Shown here: positions 53,924 through 62,459 of the stretch, piece by piece | How the letters are laid out: each line of letters starts with the position of its first letter | How positions within the stretch are numbered: position 1 is the stretch's first letter | DNA from: Micromonospora sp. RP3T | GTDB taxonomy: Bacteria > Actinomycetota > Actinomycetes > Mycobacteriales > Micromonosporaceae | Direction: 5' to 3' | Assembly (NCBI RefSeq): GCF_003027925.1 | Contig: NZ_PYPS01000042.1 | Span: forward strand, 1-64,000 | Length of the DNA: 64,000 nucleotides | The notes under the pieces: generated by a model | Databases searched by the model: none | What the model was told of the DNA's origin: nothing | What the model saw: the letters and a program-made list of their open reading frames with translations, nothing else | Program-made: the position numbers and the translations under genes

Positions 53924-54823
53924 ATGACTGAGCCCACTTTCGCCACCCAGGTCAGCCGGTGGTACGAGCGCAACGCCCGCGACCTGCCCTGGCGCAAGCC
54001 CGGCATCGGCGCCTGGGCGATCCTGGTCAGCGAGGTCATGCTCCAGCAGACGCCGGTGGTCCGCGTGGTGCCCGCGTGGGAGGCGTGGCTGGCCCGCTGG
54101 CCGGAACCGCGCGCGCTGGCCGAGGACACCCCGGCCGAGGCGATCCGGATGTGGGGCCGGCTCGGCTACCCCCGCCGGGCGGTACGCCTGCGCGAGTGCG
54201 CGGTGGCCGTCGTGGAGCGGCACGGCGGCGTGGTGCCCGACCGACTGGACCAGTTGCTGGCGCTGCCCGGCGTCGGCACGTACACGGCCCGGGCGGTGGC
54301 CGCGTTCGCGTACGGGCAGCGGCACCCGGTGGTCGACACCAACGTCCGGCGGGTGGTGTGCCGGGCGGTCGCCGGTGAGCCGGACGCCGGCCCGACCACC
54401 CGACCCGCCGACCTGGTCGCCACCGAGGAGTTGCTGCCGATCGAGCCGGCCGCGGCGGCTCTGGCCAGCGCCGCCTTCATGGAACTCGGGGCGGTCGTCT
54501 GCACCGCCCGGTCGCCCCGTTGCGCGGTGTGTCCGGTCGAGTCGAGCTGCGCCTGGCGGGCCTCCGGGCAGGCCGCCCCGGACGGTCCGACCCGCCGCCC
54601 GCAGCGCTACGCCGGCACCGACCGGCAGGTACGCGGCCTGCTCCTGGCGGTGCTCCGGGAGACCACCGGGCCGGTGCCGCACCAGCGGCTGGACCAGGTC
54701 TGGCACGACGACGTGCAGCGGGCCCGGGCGCTGGCCGGGCTGGTCACCGACGGGCTGGTCGAGCCGGTCGGCCCGGAGTCCTTCCGACTGGCCGGCGACG
54801 GCCCCCCGATCCCGCTGCCCTGA
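53924..54823 (+). CDS. mutY: A/G-specific adenine glycosylase
   Basis: 299 residues from ATG 53924. It excises adenine opposite 8-oxoguanine. The catalytic Glu is in LVSEVMLQQTPVVRV, the helix-hairpin-helix is LALPGVGTYTARAVAAFAYG, and the catalytic Asp in HPVVDTNVRRVV. The [4Fe-4S] cluster cysteines follow as C-x6-C-x2-C-x5-C in CTARSPRCAVCPVESSC. The C-terminal part (about residues 225-299) is short compared with E. coli MutY (350), so the 8-oxoG-recognition domain is reduced, as in mycobacterial MutY. It is terminated by a shared hairpin with clpC. Confidence 0.94.
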   Translation: MTEPTFATQVSRWYERNARDLPWRKPGIGAWAILVSEVMLQQTPVVRVVPAWEAWLARWPEPRALAEDTPAEAIRMWGRLGYPRRAVRLRECAVAVVERHGGVVPDRLDQLLALPGVGTYTARAVAAFAYGQRHPVVDTNVRRVVCRAVAGEPDAGPTTRPADLVATEELLPIEPAAAALASAAFMELGAVVCTARSPRCAVCPVESSCAWRASGQAAPDGPTRRPQRYAGTDRQVRGLLLAVLRETTGPVPHQRLDQVWHDDVQRARALAGLVTDGLVEPVGPESFRLAGDGPPIPLP

Positions 54824-54843
54824 CCCACGGGTGGCACGGGAAA

Positions 54844-54884
54844 GGCGACGGCCCCGGTGGCTCTCGCCGACCGGGGCCGTCGCC
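54844..54884. terminator. Convergent hairpin terminator between mutY and clpC
   Basis: GGCGACGGCCCCGGT (54844-54858) pairs perfectly with ACCGGGGCCGTCGCC (54870-54884) over an 11-base loop. It is placed between the 3' ends of mutY (54823) and clpC (54903). Confidence 0.85.
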
Positions 54885-54902
54885 CTGGAACAGTTGCCCG
54901 CC

Positions 54903-57440
54903 TTACGCGGCGGCGTCGTCCGCGCCGGTGGCGGCGGCGCCGAGATCCGCCGGGACCGCGTCCGGCACGGCGTCCGGCCGGTCCGCGCCCCGGAAGACGA
55001 GCTTGGACTTGTCGATGTTCTCCGGGTCGCCCTCGCAGTCCACCACCACGATCTGACCCGGGGTCAGCTCGTTGAAGAGGATCCGCTCGGACAGGTTGTC
55101 CTCGATGTCGCGCTGGATCGTGCGACGCAGCGGCCGTGCGCCCAGCACCGGGTCGAAGCCCTTCTTCGCCAGGTACTTCTTGGCGTTGTCGGTCAGCTCC
55201 AGACCCATGTCCTTGTTGCGCAGCTGGCCCTCGATCCGCTGGATCATGATGTCCACGATCTGCAGGATCTCGTTCTCGCGCAGCTGGTGGAAGACGATGG
55301 TGTCGTCGATCCGGTTCAGGAACTCGGGCCGGAAGTGCTGCTTGAGCTCGTCGTTGACCTTCTGCTTCATCCGGTCGTAGTTCGACTCGGAGTCCTCCGA
55401 GGCCTGGAAGCCCAGGGAGACCGCCTTGGCGACGTCCCGCGTGCCGAGGTTGGTGGTCAGGATGATGACCGTGTTCTTGAAGTCCACGATCCGGCCCTGG
55501 CCGTCGGTGAGACGCCCGTCCTCCAGGATCTGGAGGAGCGTGTTGAACACGTCCGGGTGGGCCTTCTCGATCTCGTCGAAGAGGACCACCGAGAACGGCC
55601 GGCGACGCACCTTCTCGGTGAGCTGGCCGCCCTCGTCGTAGCCGACGTAGCCGGGAGGGGCACCCACCAGCCGGGAGACCGTGTAGCGGTCGTGGAACTC
55701 GGACATGTCCAGCTGGATGAGGGCGTCCTCGCTGCCGAACAGGAACTCGGCGAGCGCCTTGGACAGCTCGGTCTTACCGACACCGGACGGGCCGGCGAAG
55801 ATGAATGAGCCGGACGGGCGCTTCGGGTCCTTCAGGCCGGCCCGGGTCCGCCGGATCGCCTTCGAGACCGCCTTGACCGCGTCCTCCTGGCCGATGACGC
55901 GCTTGTGCAGCTCGTCCTCCATCCGCAGCAGGCGCGAGGTCTCCTCCTCGGTCAGCTTGTAGACCGGGATGCCGGTCCAGTTGCCGAGCACCTCGGCGAT
56001 CTGCTCGTCGTCGACCTCGCTGACGACGTCCAGGTCACCGGCCTTCCACTCCTTCTCCCGCTGGGCCTTCTGGCCGAGGAGCTGCTTCTCCTTGTCGCGG
56101 AGCTGAGCGGCCCGCTCGAAGTCCTGCGCGTCGATCGCGGACTCCTTGTCGCGGCGCACCTGGGCGATGCGCTCGTCGAAGTCACGCAGGTCCGGCGGCG
56201 CGGTCATCCGGCGGATGCGCATCCGGGCACCGGCCTCGTCGATCAGGTCGATCGCCTTGTCCGGCAGGAAGCGGTCGGAAATGTACCTGTCGGCAAGCGT
56301 CGCGGCGGCCACGAGCGCGGCGTCGGTGATGCTCACCCGGTGGTGCGCCTCGTAGCGGTCCCGCAGGCCCTTGAGGATCTCGATGGTGTGGGCCAGCGAC
56401 GGCTCACCCACCTGGATCGGCTGGAAACGGCGCTCGAGCGCGGCGTCCTTCTCCAGGTGCTTGCGGTACTCGTCGAGCGTGGTCGCGCCGATGGTCTGCA
56501 GCTCGCCGCGAGCCAGCATGGGCTTGAGGATGCTGGCGGCGTCGATCGCGCCCTCGGCGGCGCCGGCGCCGACCAGGGTGTGGATCTCGTCGATGAACAG
56601 GATGATGTCGCCGCGGGTGCGGATCTCCTTGAGCACCTTCTTGAGGCGCTCCTCGAAGTCACCGCGGTAACGCGAACCGGCCACCAGGGCACCGAGGTCG
56701 AGCGTGTAGAGCTGCTTGTCCTTGAGCGTCTCGGGCACCTCGCCCTTGATGATCTTCTGGGACAGGCCCTCCACCACGGCGGTCTTGCCGACACCGGGCT
56801 CACCGATCAGCACCGGGTTGTTCTTGGTGCGGCGGGACAGCACCTGCATGACCCGCTCGATCTCCTTCTCGCGCCCGATGACCGGGTCGAGCTTGCCCTC
56901 GCGGGCGGCCTGGGTCAGGTTGCGGCCGAACTGGTCCAGCACGAGGCTGGTCGACGGCGCGGCCTCGCCCGGCGCGGCGCCCGCGGCGGCCGGCTCCTTG
57001 CCCTGGTAGCCGGAGAGCAGCTGGATCACCTGCTGGCGGACCCGGTTGAGGTCGGCGCCGAGCTTGACCAGCACCTGGGCGGCCACGCCCTCGCCCTCGC
57101 GGATCAGGCCGAGCAGGATGTGCTCGGTGCCGATGTAGTTGTGGCCGAGCTGCAGCGCCTCGCGCAGCGACAGCTCCAGCACCTTCTTGGCCCGCGGCGT
57201 GAACGGGATGTGCCCGCTCGGCGCCTGCTGGCCCTGGCCGATGATCTCCTCGACCTGCTGGCGGACGCCCTCGAGGGAGATGCCGAGGCTCTCCAGGGCC
57301 TTTGCCGCGACACCCTCACCCTCGTGGATCAGGCCCAGCAGGATGTGCTCCGTACCGATGTAGTTGTGGTTGAGCATCCGGGCCTCTTCTTGGGCCAGGA
57401 CGACAACCCGTCGCGCTCGGTCGGTGAACCGCTCGAACAT
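54903..57440 (-). CDS. clpC: ATP-dependent Clp protease ATP-binding subunit ClpC
   Basis: 845 residues from ATG 57440, with GAGGAGC upstream. This AAA+ unfoldase feeds ClpP. Two Clp_N repeats are at 1-145 (MLNHNYIGTEHILLGLIHEG and LQLGHNYIGTEHILLGLIRE). NBD1 has Walker A GEPGVGKTAVVEG near 210 and ILFIDEIHTLVGAGAAEGAI. A UVR/middle domain follows (KESAIDAQDFERAAQLRDKE). NBD2 has GPSGVGKTELSKALAEFLFG near 555, LFDEIEKAHPDVFNTLLQIL and arginine-finger segments. The acidic C-terminal tail (GADRPDAVPDAVPADLGAAA) is usual for actinobacterial ClpC. It is monocistronic, between hairpin terminators. Confidence 0.97.
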   Translation of the reverse strand: MFERFTDRARRVVVLAQEEARMLNHNYIGTEHILLGLIHEGEGVAAKALESLGISLEGVRQQVEEIIGQGQQAPSGHIPFTPRAKKVLELSLREALQLGHNYIGTEHILLGLIREGEGVAAQVLVKLGADLNRVRQQVIQLLSGYQGKEPAAAGAAPGEAAPSTSLVLDQFGRNLTQAAREGKLDPVIGREKEIERVMQVLSRRTKNNPVLIGEPGVGKTAVVEGLSQKIIKGEVPETLKDKQLYTLDLGALVAGSRYRGDFEERLKKVLKEIRTRGDIILFIDEIHTLVGAGAAEGAIDAASILKPMLARGELQTIGATTLDEYRKHLEKDAALERRFQPIQVGEPSLAHTIEILKGLRDRYEAHHRVSITDAALVAAATLADRYISDRFLPDKAIDLIDEAGARMRIRRMTAPPDLRDFDERIAQVRRDKESAIDAQDFERAAQLRDKEKQLLGQKAQREKEWKAGDLDVVSEVDDEQIAEVLGNWTGIPVYKLTEEETSRLLRMEDELHKRVIGQEDAVKAVSKAIRRTRAGLKDPKRPSGSFIFAGPSGVGKTELSKALAEFLFGSEDALIQLDMSEFHDRYTVSRLVGAPPGYVGYDEGGQLTEKVRRRPFSVVLFDEIEKAHPDVFNTLLQILEDGRLTDGQGRIVDFKNTVIILTTNLGTRDVAKAVSLGFQASEDSESNYDRMKQKVNDELKQHFRPEFLNRIDDTIVFHQLRENEILQIVDIMIQRIEGQLRNKDMGLELTDNAKKYLAKKGFDPVLGARPLRRTIQRDIEDNLSERILFNELTPGQIVVVDCEGDPENIDKSKLVFRGADRPDAVPDAVPADLGAAATGADDAAA

Positions 57441-57869
57441 GCCCTCGTGCTCCTCACATGCCGTGCGCCTTGATGGTCAGATCTCGGCGGGGCCGGTGCG
57501 CGGACGTCCGGGACGGGCGTCCGTGCCTCCTTACTCTATCGCCGCGGACCGTCTCCGCTGAGGTCGTGTGACCCCGCCGATGACCGTTCCGACGTCGTTT
57601 CTGCCAACCGTCCACGCTCAGGAGGTGTTCCGGGACCCCCGCCTGTACGCGCAGAGCGAAATTCGACCGTCGGCGGAAGGCCCCGGTCGAGGGGGCTCCG
57701 GCGGGGTCGAGGCACCCGCCACGGTCGTCCACAGCCTGTGGACGGAATCTCCACCGCCTGTGGACAACCCTCCCGGACGCCGGATTCTTCCCGGGTCGGC
57801 GGCCGGTCCCGACCCGCCCACCGACCCCTGCCCGGGAAAAAGACATCGGCGACGAAGGGGACGAAACAC
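57441..57869. other. Intergenic region upstream of clpC
   Basis: About 430 bases without a supported gene. It must carry the clpC promoter (minus strand); no clear ClgR box was found by eye. It contains three DnaA-box-like words between 57726 and 57767 and short A-runs near 57838-57844. Confidence 0.45.
57726..57767. promoter_or_regulatory. DnaA-box-like cluster with 19-bp palindrome
   Basis: CGTCCACAG and CTGTGGACG form a perfect 19-bp palindrome (57726-57744) made of two inverted DnaA-like words. A perfect actinobacterial DnaA box on the minus strand (TGTGGACAA, 57759-57767) follows 14 bases later. No replication gene is near, so a titration or regulatory role, or chance, is possible. Confidence 0.4.
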
Positions 57870-57906
57870 CGACGCCGGCCCGGAGTCGTCCTCCCGGCCG
57901 GCGTCG
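57870..57906 (-). terminator. Hairpin terminator after lsr2
   Basis: CGACGCCGGCC (57870-57880) pairs exactly with GGCCGGCGTCG (57896-57906) over a 15-base loop, 23 bases beyond the lsr2 stop. Confidence 0.8.
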
Positions 57907-57929
57907 GTCGCCGTCACGTGCGGTCGGCG

Positions 57930-58280
57930 TCAGCGCCCCGCCTTGGCGTGGAACTCGTCCACGATCTCCTGCGGGATCCGGCCCCGGTCGGAGATGTCCT
58001 TGCCGTTGCTCTTGGCCCACTCCCGGATTGCCTTGTTCTGCTCGCGGTCCGCGGTCGCGCCGCCCCGGCCACGTGCGGCCCGGCCACCCACGACCACTCC
58101 CCCGCGACCGACCTTCGTGCCGTGCGCGATGTACTGCGCGAATGCATCGCGCAATTTTTCAGCGTTGGAAGCCGAGAGGTCGATCTCGTACTGCACGCCG
58201 TCCAGCGCGAACTTGACAGTCTCGTCAGCGTCCCCGCCGTCCAGGTCATCGACCAGCTTGTGAATGATCTGCTTGGCCAC
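57930..58280 (-). CDS. lsr2: Lsr2, nucleoid-associated xenogeneic silencer
   Basis: 116 residues from GTG 58280 (product start VAKQIIHKLVDDLDGG). I preferred this to the ATG at 58289 because AAAGGAA sits at proper distance from the GTG but abuts the ATG, and Lsr2 proteins begin with MAKQ. The N-terminal oligomerisation domain is ETVKFALDGVQYEIDLSASN. The C-terminal DNA-binding domain (REWAKSNGKDISDRGRIPQE) carries the RGR loop that enters the AT minor groove. Lsr2 silences AT-rich acquired DNA and bridges the nucleoid. It lies between lysS and clpC as in mycobacteria. Confidence 0.95.
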   Translation of the reverse strand: MAKQIIHKLVDDLDGGDADETVKFALDGVQYEIDLSASNAEKLRDAFAQYIAHGTKVGRGGVVVGGRAARGRGGATADREQNKAIREWAKSNGKDISDRGRIPQEIVDEFHAKAGR

Positions 58281-58395
58281 GTCCCACATTCCTTTCGAGC
58301 AGGGTTGCGCTCCTGCATTACTCAGAGCACGATAACCTGCCCGATGCTTGCTCCGTCAATAGGATGGCGTAACAAGCCGGAGAAGCTTTGCGGCC

Positions 58396-59904
58396 CTACT
58401 CCGGCCGGACCAAGGGGAACAGGATGGTTTCCCGAATTCCCAGCCCGGTCAGCGCCATCAGCAGCCGGTCGATTCCCATTCCCATACCGCCGGCCGGCGG
58501 CATTCCGTACTCCATCGCCCGGAGAAAGTCCTCGTCGAGTCGCATGGCCTCGTCGTCGCCCCGCGCCGCGAGCTGCGCCTGGGCCACCAGCCGCTCCCGC
58601 TGCACGACCGGGTCCACCAGCTCGGAGTACGCGGTGCCCAGCTCGAAGCCGAGCACGTAGAGGTCCCACTTCTCGGCCAGGCCGGGCTCGCTCCGGTGCG
58701 CCCGGGTCAGCGGGCTGGTCTCCTCCGGGTAGTCGCGGACGAACGTGGGCGCCCGCAGGGACGGCACCACCAGTTCCTCGAACAACTCCTCGGCCAGCTT
58801 GCCGGGACCCCACTTCGGGTCGACCGAGAGGCCGACCTTGTCCGCGTACTCCACCAGGCGTGACCTTTCGGTGCGGACGGTGACTTCCTCACCGAGCGCT
58901 TCGGAAAGAACACCGAACAGCGTCACCGACCGCCACTCGCCGCCCAGGTCGAACTCGTGGCCGTCGGCGTGGGTCACCACGGTCGAGCCGGCGACCGCGA
59001 CGGCGGCCTGCTGCACCAGATTCCGGGTCAGCGCGGCCATGGTGTCGTAGTCGCCGTAGGCCTGGTACGCCTCCAGCATCGCGAACTCGGGCGAGTGCGA
59101 GGAGTCGATGCCCTCATTACGGAAGTTGCGGTTGATCTCGAAGACGCGGTCGACGCCACCCACGACCGCCCGCTTGAGAAACAGTTCCGGTGCGATTCGC
59201 AGATACAGATCGGTGTCGAGCGCATTGCTGTGGGTCACGAATGGCCGGGCGGTCGCGCCACCGTGCAGCAGTTGCAGCATCGGCGTCTCGACCTCGATGA
59301 AGTCCTGCCCGTGCAGGGTGTCCCGCAGGCTGCGGACCGCGGCGGCCCGGGTCCGCACCATCTGCCGGGCCTGCGGACGGACCACCAGGTCGACGTAGCG
59401 CTGACGGACCCGGGACTCCTCACTCAGCGGCTTGTGCGCCACCGGCAGCGGGCGCAGCGCCTTGGCGGTGACCACCCACTCGTCGGCCAGCACCGACAGC
59501 TCGCCGCGCCGGCTGGTGATCACCTCGCCGGTCACGCCGACGTGGTCACCGAGGTCCACCAGGCGCTTCCAGTCCGCCAGCCGCTCCGGGCCGACCCGGT
59601 CCAGCGAGAGCATCGCCTGGAGCTCCGTACCGTCGCCGTCACGCAGCGTGGCGAAGCAGAGCTTGCCGGTGTTCCGGATGAAGATCACCCGGCCGGTGAC
59701 CGAGGCCCGGTCCCCGGTGGCGGTGTCGGTGGGCAGGTCGGCGTAGCGCTCCCGGAGCAGCGCCAGCGTGGTGGTCCGGGGGAAGCCGACCGGGTACGGC
59801 TCGACGCCCTCGGCGAGCATCCGGTCCCGCTTCTCCCGGCGGACCTTCATCTGCTCGGGAAGGTCGTCGGCGGGATCTGTGGGCAGGGCGTTCTGCTCGG
59901 TCAC
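58396..59904 (-). CDS. lysS: Lysyl-tRNA synthetase, class II
   Basis: 502 residues. The N-terminal OB fold binds the anticodon (SVTGRVIFIRNTGKLCFATL). The class II core has motif 1 near PMLQLLHGGATARPFVTHSN, motif 2 FRNEGIDSSHSPEFAMLEAY, and motif 3 GMGIDRLLMALTGLGIRETI near the C-terminus. No N-terminal transmembrane (LysX/MprF-like) extension is present, so this is the housekeeping enzyme. It is divergent from the methyltransferase at 59999. Gene order lysS-lsr2-clpC is conserved in actinobacteria. Confidence 0.96.
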   Translation of the reverse strand: MTEQNALPTDPADDLPEQMKVRREKRDRMLAEGVEPYPVGFPRTTTLALLRERYADLPTDTATGDRASVTGRVIFIRNTGKLCFATLRDGDGTELQAMLSLDRVGPERLADWKRLVDLGDHVGVTGEVITSRRGELSVLADEWVVTAKALRPLPVAHKPLSEESRVRQRYVDLVVRPQARQMVRTRAAAVRSLRDTLHGQDFIEVETPMLQLLHGGATARPFVTHSNALDTDLYLRIAPELFLKRAVVGGVDRVFEINRNFRNEGIDSSHSPEFAMLEAYQAYGDYDTMAALTRNLVQQAAVAVAGSTVVTHADGHEFDLGGEWRSVTLFGVLSEALGEEVTVRTERSRLVEYADKVGLSVDPKWGPGKLAEELFEELVVPSLRAPTFVRDYPEETSPLTRAHRSEPGLAEKWDLYVLGFELGTAYSELVDPVVQRERLVAQAQLAARGDDEAMRLDEDFLRAMEYGMPPAGGMGMGIDRLLMALTGLGIRETILFPLVRPE

Positions 59905-59998
59905 GGCACGCTTCCTCAGGCCTTGGCAAACATCGGCGGGGTCAGCCCATGAGCGTACTCAAGCGTCGTGCCGGCCGTTACGGGATAACCTGCCCGCC

Positions 59999-60739
59999 AT
60001 GACCGACCCCACTGCGGCGCTCTCGTTCGGCGCCGCCGCAGCCGAGTACGACCGGTTCCGGCCCCGCTATCCCGAGGCGGCGCTGCGCTGGGCGTTGGAC
60101 GGGTCGCCGGCCCCGGCCCGGGTGGTCGACCTCGGTGCCGGCACCGGCATCCTCACCCGTGGCGTGACCGCGCTCGGGCATCATGTCGTACCCGTGGAAC
60201 CCGATCCGGGGATGCGGGCGCAACTGGCCGCCGCCACGCCGGGCACGACGGCGCTCGCCGGCAGCGCGGAGTCGGTGCCGCTGCCGGACGGCGACGCGGA
60301 CGCCGTGCTGGCCGGGCAGGCCTACCACTGGTTCGACCGGGACCGTGCGCACACCGAGGCGGCCCGGGTGCTGCGCCCCGGCGGCACGTTCGCGCCGGTG
60401 TGGAACGTGCGTGACGAACGGGTCGGCTGGGTGGCCGAGCTGACCCGGATCGCCCACCTCGACCACAACGCCGGTGACGTGACCGGCCGGTACGCCGACT
60501 TCGGCCCCGCCTTCACCCCGGTCGAGGTGGGCGAGTTCGACCACGCCACCACGCTCACGCCGGACGACCTGGTGGCGATGCTGCACACCCGCTCCTACTG
60601 GCTGACCGCCACCCCGGCCGAGCAGGCCCGGGTCGACGGCGGGCTGGTCGAGCTGTTCGCCACCCACCCCGAGCTGGCCGGCCGGGCCACCGTGGAGCTG
60701 CCCTACCGCACGATCGTGCTCCGGGCGCGGCGGCGTTAA
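59999..60739 (+). CDS. Class I SAM-dependent methyltransferase
   Basis: 246 residues from ATG 59999. Methyltransf_11-type core: ALSFGAAAAEYDRFRPRYPE, motif I VVDLGAGTGILTRGVTALGH, VVPVEPDPGMRAQLAAATPG, SVPLPDGDADAVLAGQAYHW, ARVLRPGGTFAPVWNVRDER. The FDRDRAHTEAARVL arrangement is that of small-molecule methyltransferases. The substrate is unknown. Its TAA stop lies inside repeat copy C (GTTAAG), so the last residues may derive from the repeat. Confidence 0.9.
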   Translation: MTDPTAALSFGAAAAEYDRFRPRYPEAALRWALDGSPAPARVVDLGAGTGILTRGVTALGHHVVPVEPDPGMRAQLAAATPGTTALAGSAESVPLPDGDADAVLAGQAYHWFDRDRAHTEAARVLRPGGTFAPVWNVRDERVGWVAELTRIAHLDHNAGDVTGRYADFGPAFTPVEVGEFDHATTLTPDDLVAMLHTRSYWLTATPAEQARVDGGLVELFATHPELAGRATVELPYRTIVLRARRR

Positions 60740-60786
60740 GCGGGGGCCCCTCCTCTACCGGAGGCGTTAAGAAGGGGCCCTTCCTT
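60735..60786. repeat. Dispersed GTTAAG-GGGGCCC repeat, copy C
   Basis: 52 bp, same orientation and nearly identical to copy A: GTTAAG, G-run/GGCCCC, linker CCTCTACCGGAGGC, GTTAAG, GGGGCCC, TTCCTT. It supplies the TAA stop of the methyltransferase and ends one base before the coaX stop codon, filling the entire gap between the two convergent genes. Confidence 0.85.
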
Positions 60787-61545
60787 TCAGGTGTTGCGGT
60801 CGTAGACCATCCGCAGGCCGATCAGCGTGATCATCGGCTCGTGGTGGGTGATGGTGCGGCACTCGCCCACCACCAACGAGGCCAGGCCGCCGGTGGCGAT
60901 CACCGCCCGCACCTCGCCCAGCTCCTCGGACATCCGCTCGACGATCCGGTCCACCTGGCCGGCGAAGCCGAAGTAGAGCCCGGACTGGAGGCACTCGACC
61001 GTGTTCTTGCCGATCACCGAACGCGGCCGGGTGGCCTCCACCTTGCGTAGCTGCGCGGCGCGGGCGGCCAGCGCGTCGAAGGAGATCTCGATGCCGGGCG
61101 CGAACGCCCCGCCGAGGAACTCGCCCCGATCGCTGATCACGTCGAAGTTGGTGGTGGTGCCGAAGTCGACCACGATCGACGGCCCGCCGTAGAGCGTGTA
61201 CGCGGCAAGCGTGTTGACCACCCGGTCCGCGCCCACCTCCTTCGGGTTGTCGATGGCGAGCTGCACGCCGGTGCGGACCCCGGGCTCGACGATCACGCTG
61301 GGCAGGTCGGCGTAGTAGCGGCCCAGCATGGTGCGCAGCGACCGCAACGCGGCCGGCACGGTCGAGCAGGCGGCCACCCCGGTGATCTCCACGGCGTCAC
61401 CGGCCAGCAGCCCGCGGAACATCAGACCCAGCTCGTCCGCGGTGGAACGGGCGTCGGTCTTGATCCGCCACGAGTGCACCAGCTTGTCGCCCTCGAAGGT
61501 CGCCAGCACGGTGTTGGTGTTTCCGATGTCGATGCAGAGCAGCAC
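60787..61545 (-). CDS. coaX: Type III pantothenate kinase
   Basis: 252 residues. It phosphorylates pantothenate, the first step of CoA synthesis, with the ASKHA fold. Visible are the phosphate-1 loop MLLCIDIGNTNTVLATF, VGADRVVNTLAAYTLYGGPS, phosphate-2 VVDFGTTTNFDVISDRGEFL, GGAFAPGIEISFDALAARAA, and VIATGGLASLV. This type needs a monovalent cation and is not feedback-inhibited by CoA. It is last in the nadB-nadC-coaX operon, 17 bases after nadC. Confidence 0.95.
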   Translation of the reverse strand: MLLCIDIGNTNTVLATFEGDKLVHSWRIKTDARSTADELGLMFRGLLAGDAVEITGVAACSTVPAALRSLRTMLGRYYADLPSVIVEPGVRTGVQLAIDNPKEVGADRVVNTLAAYTLYGGPSIVVDFGTTTNFDVISDRGEFLGGAFAPGIEISFDALAARAAQLRKVEATRPRSVIGKNTVECLQSGLYFGFAGQVDRIVERMSEELGEVRAVIATGGLASLVVGECRTITHHEPMITLIGLRMVYDRNT

Positions 61546-61562
61546 AGCGGCAGCCTAGACGG

Positions 61563-62459
61563 TCACCTGTCGTGCAGGTCGAGAGCGATGTCGAGGATCG
61601 GCGACGAGTGGGTCAACGCGCCGACGGAGAGGAAGTCCACGCCGGTCGCCCCGTACTCGGCCGCCACCGGCAGGGTCAGCCCGCCGGTCGCCTCCAGCTC
61701 CGCCCGGTCGCCCACCGTGGCCACCACCTCGCGCAACTGCGCCGGGGTCATGTTGTCCAGCAGCAGGAACCCGGCCCCGGCCTCGACCGCCTCCACCGCC
61801 TCGGCCGGCGTGTCCACCTCCACCTGCACCGGAACGTCGGGGAACGCCTCCCGCACCCGGCGGAACGCGGCCGCGATGCCGCCGGCCGCCACCTTGTGGT
61901 TGTCCTTGATCATGGCGACGTCGTGCAGACCCATCCGCTTGTTGGTGCCGCCGCCGGCCCGGACCGCGTACTTCTCCAACGCGCGCAGCCCCGGCGTGGT
62001 CTTGCGGGTGTCCAGCACCATGGCCTTCGTGCCGGCGAGCGCGTCCGCCCAGGCCCGGGTGTGGGTCGCCACCCCGGACATCCGGGAGAGCAGGTTGAGC
62101 GCCGTCCGCTCGGCCGTCAGCAGCAGCCGGGTCGGCCCGGTCACGGTCGCCAGCACGTCGCCGCGCGCCACCCGCTGCCCGTCGTGGGCCACCAGCGACA
62201 CCTCGACCGTACGCCCGGCGCCGGTCACGTCGCCGACCAGCTCGAACACGGCGGCGGCCACCGGCAGCCCGGCCACCACGCCGTCCGCGCGCGCCACCAG
62301 GTCGGCGGTGTCCCGCTGCTCGGCCGGGACGGTGGCGACGCTCGTCACGTCGAGGAAGTCCGGGCCCAGGTCCTCGGTCAGCGCGTCGACCACGACCCGC
62401 CGGACCCGCTCCGGATCCAGGCCACCCTCGCGCAGCGCCCGCACCGTCGACTCGATCAT
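61563..62459 (-). CDS. nadC: Nicotinate-nucleotide pyrophosphorylase (carboxylating)
   Basis: 298 residues from ATG 62459, overlapping nadB by four bases (ATGA). It converts quinolinate and PRPP to nicotinate mononucleotide. Conserved segments are ALTEDLGPDFLDVTSVATVP, ERTALNLLSRMSGVATHTRA, VLDTRKTTPGLRALEKYAVR (PRPP/quinolinate Arg and Lys), GGGTNKRMGLHDVAMIKDNH, EVDTPAEAVEAVEAGAGFLL and LEATGGLTLPVAAEYGATGV. The length is standard. Confidence 0.96.
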   Translation of the reverse strand: MIESTVRALREGGLDPERVRRVVVDALTEDLGPDFLDVTSVATVPAEQRDTADLVARADGVVAGLPVAAAVFELVGDVTGAGRTVEVSLVAHDGQRVARGDVLATVTGPTRLLLTAERTALNLLSRMSGVATHTRAWADALAGTKAMVLDTRKTTPGLRALEKYAVRAGGGTNKRMGLHDVAMIKDNHKVAAGGIAAAFRRVREAFPDVPVQVEVDTPAEAVEAVEAGAGFLLLDNMTPAQLREVVATVGDRAELEATGGLTLPVAAEYGATGVDFLSVGALTHSSPILDIALDLHDR

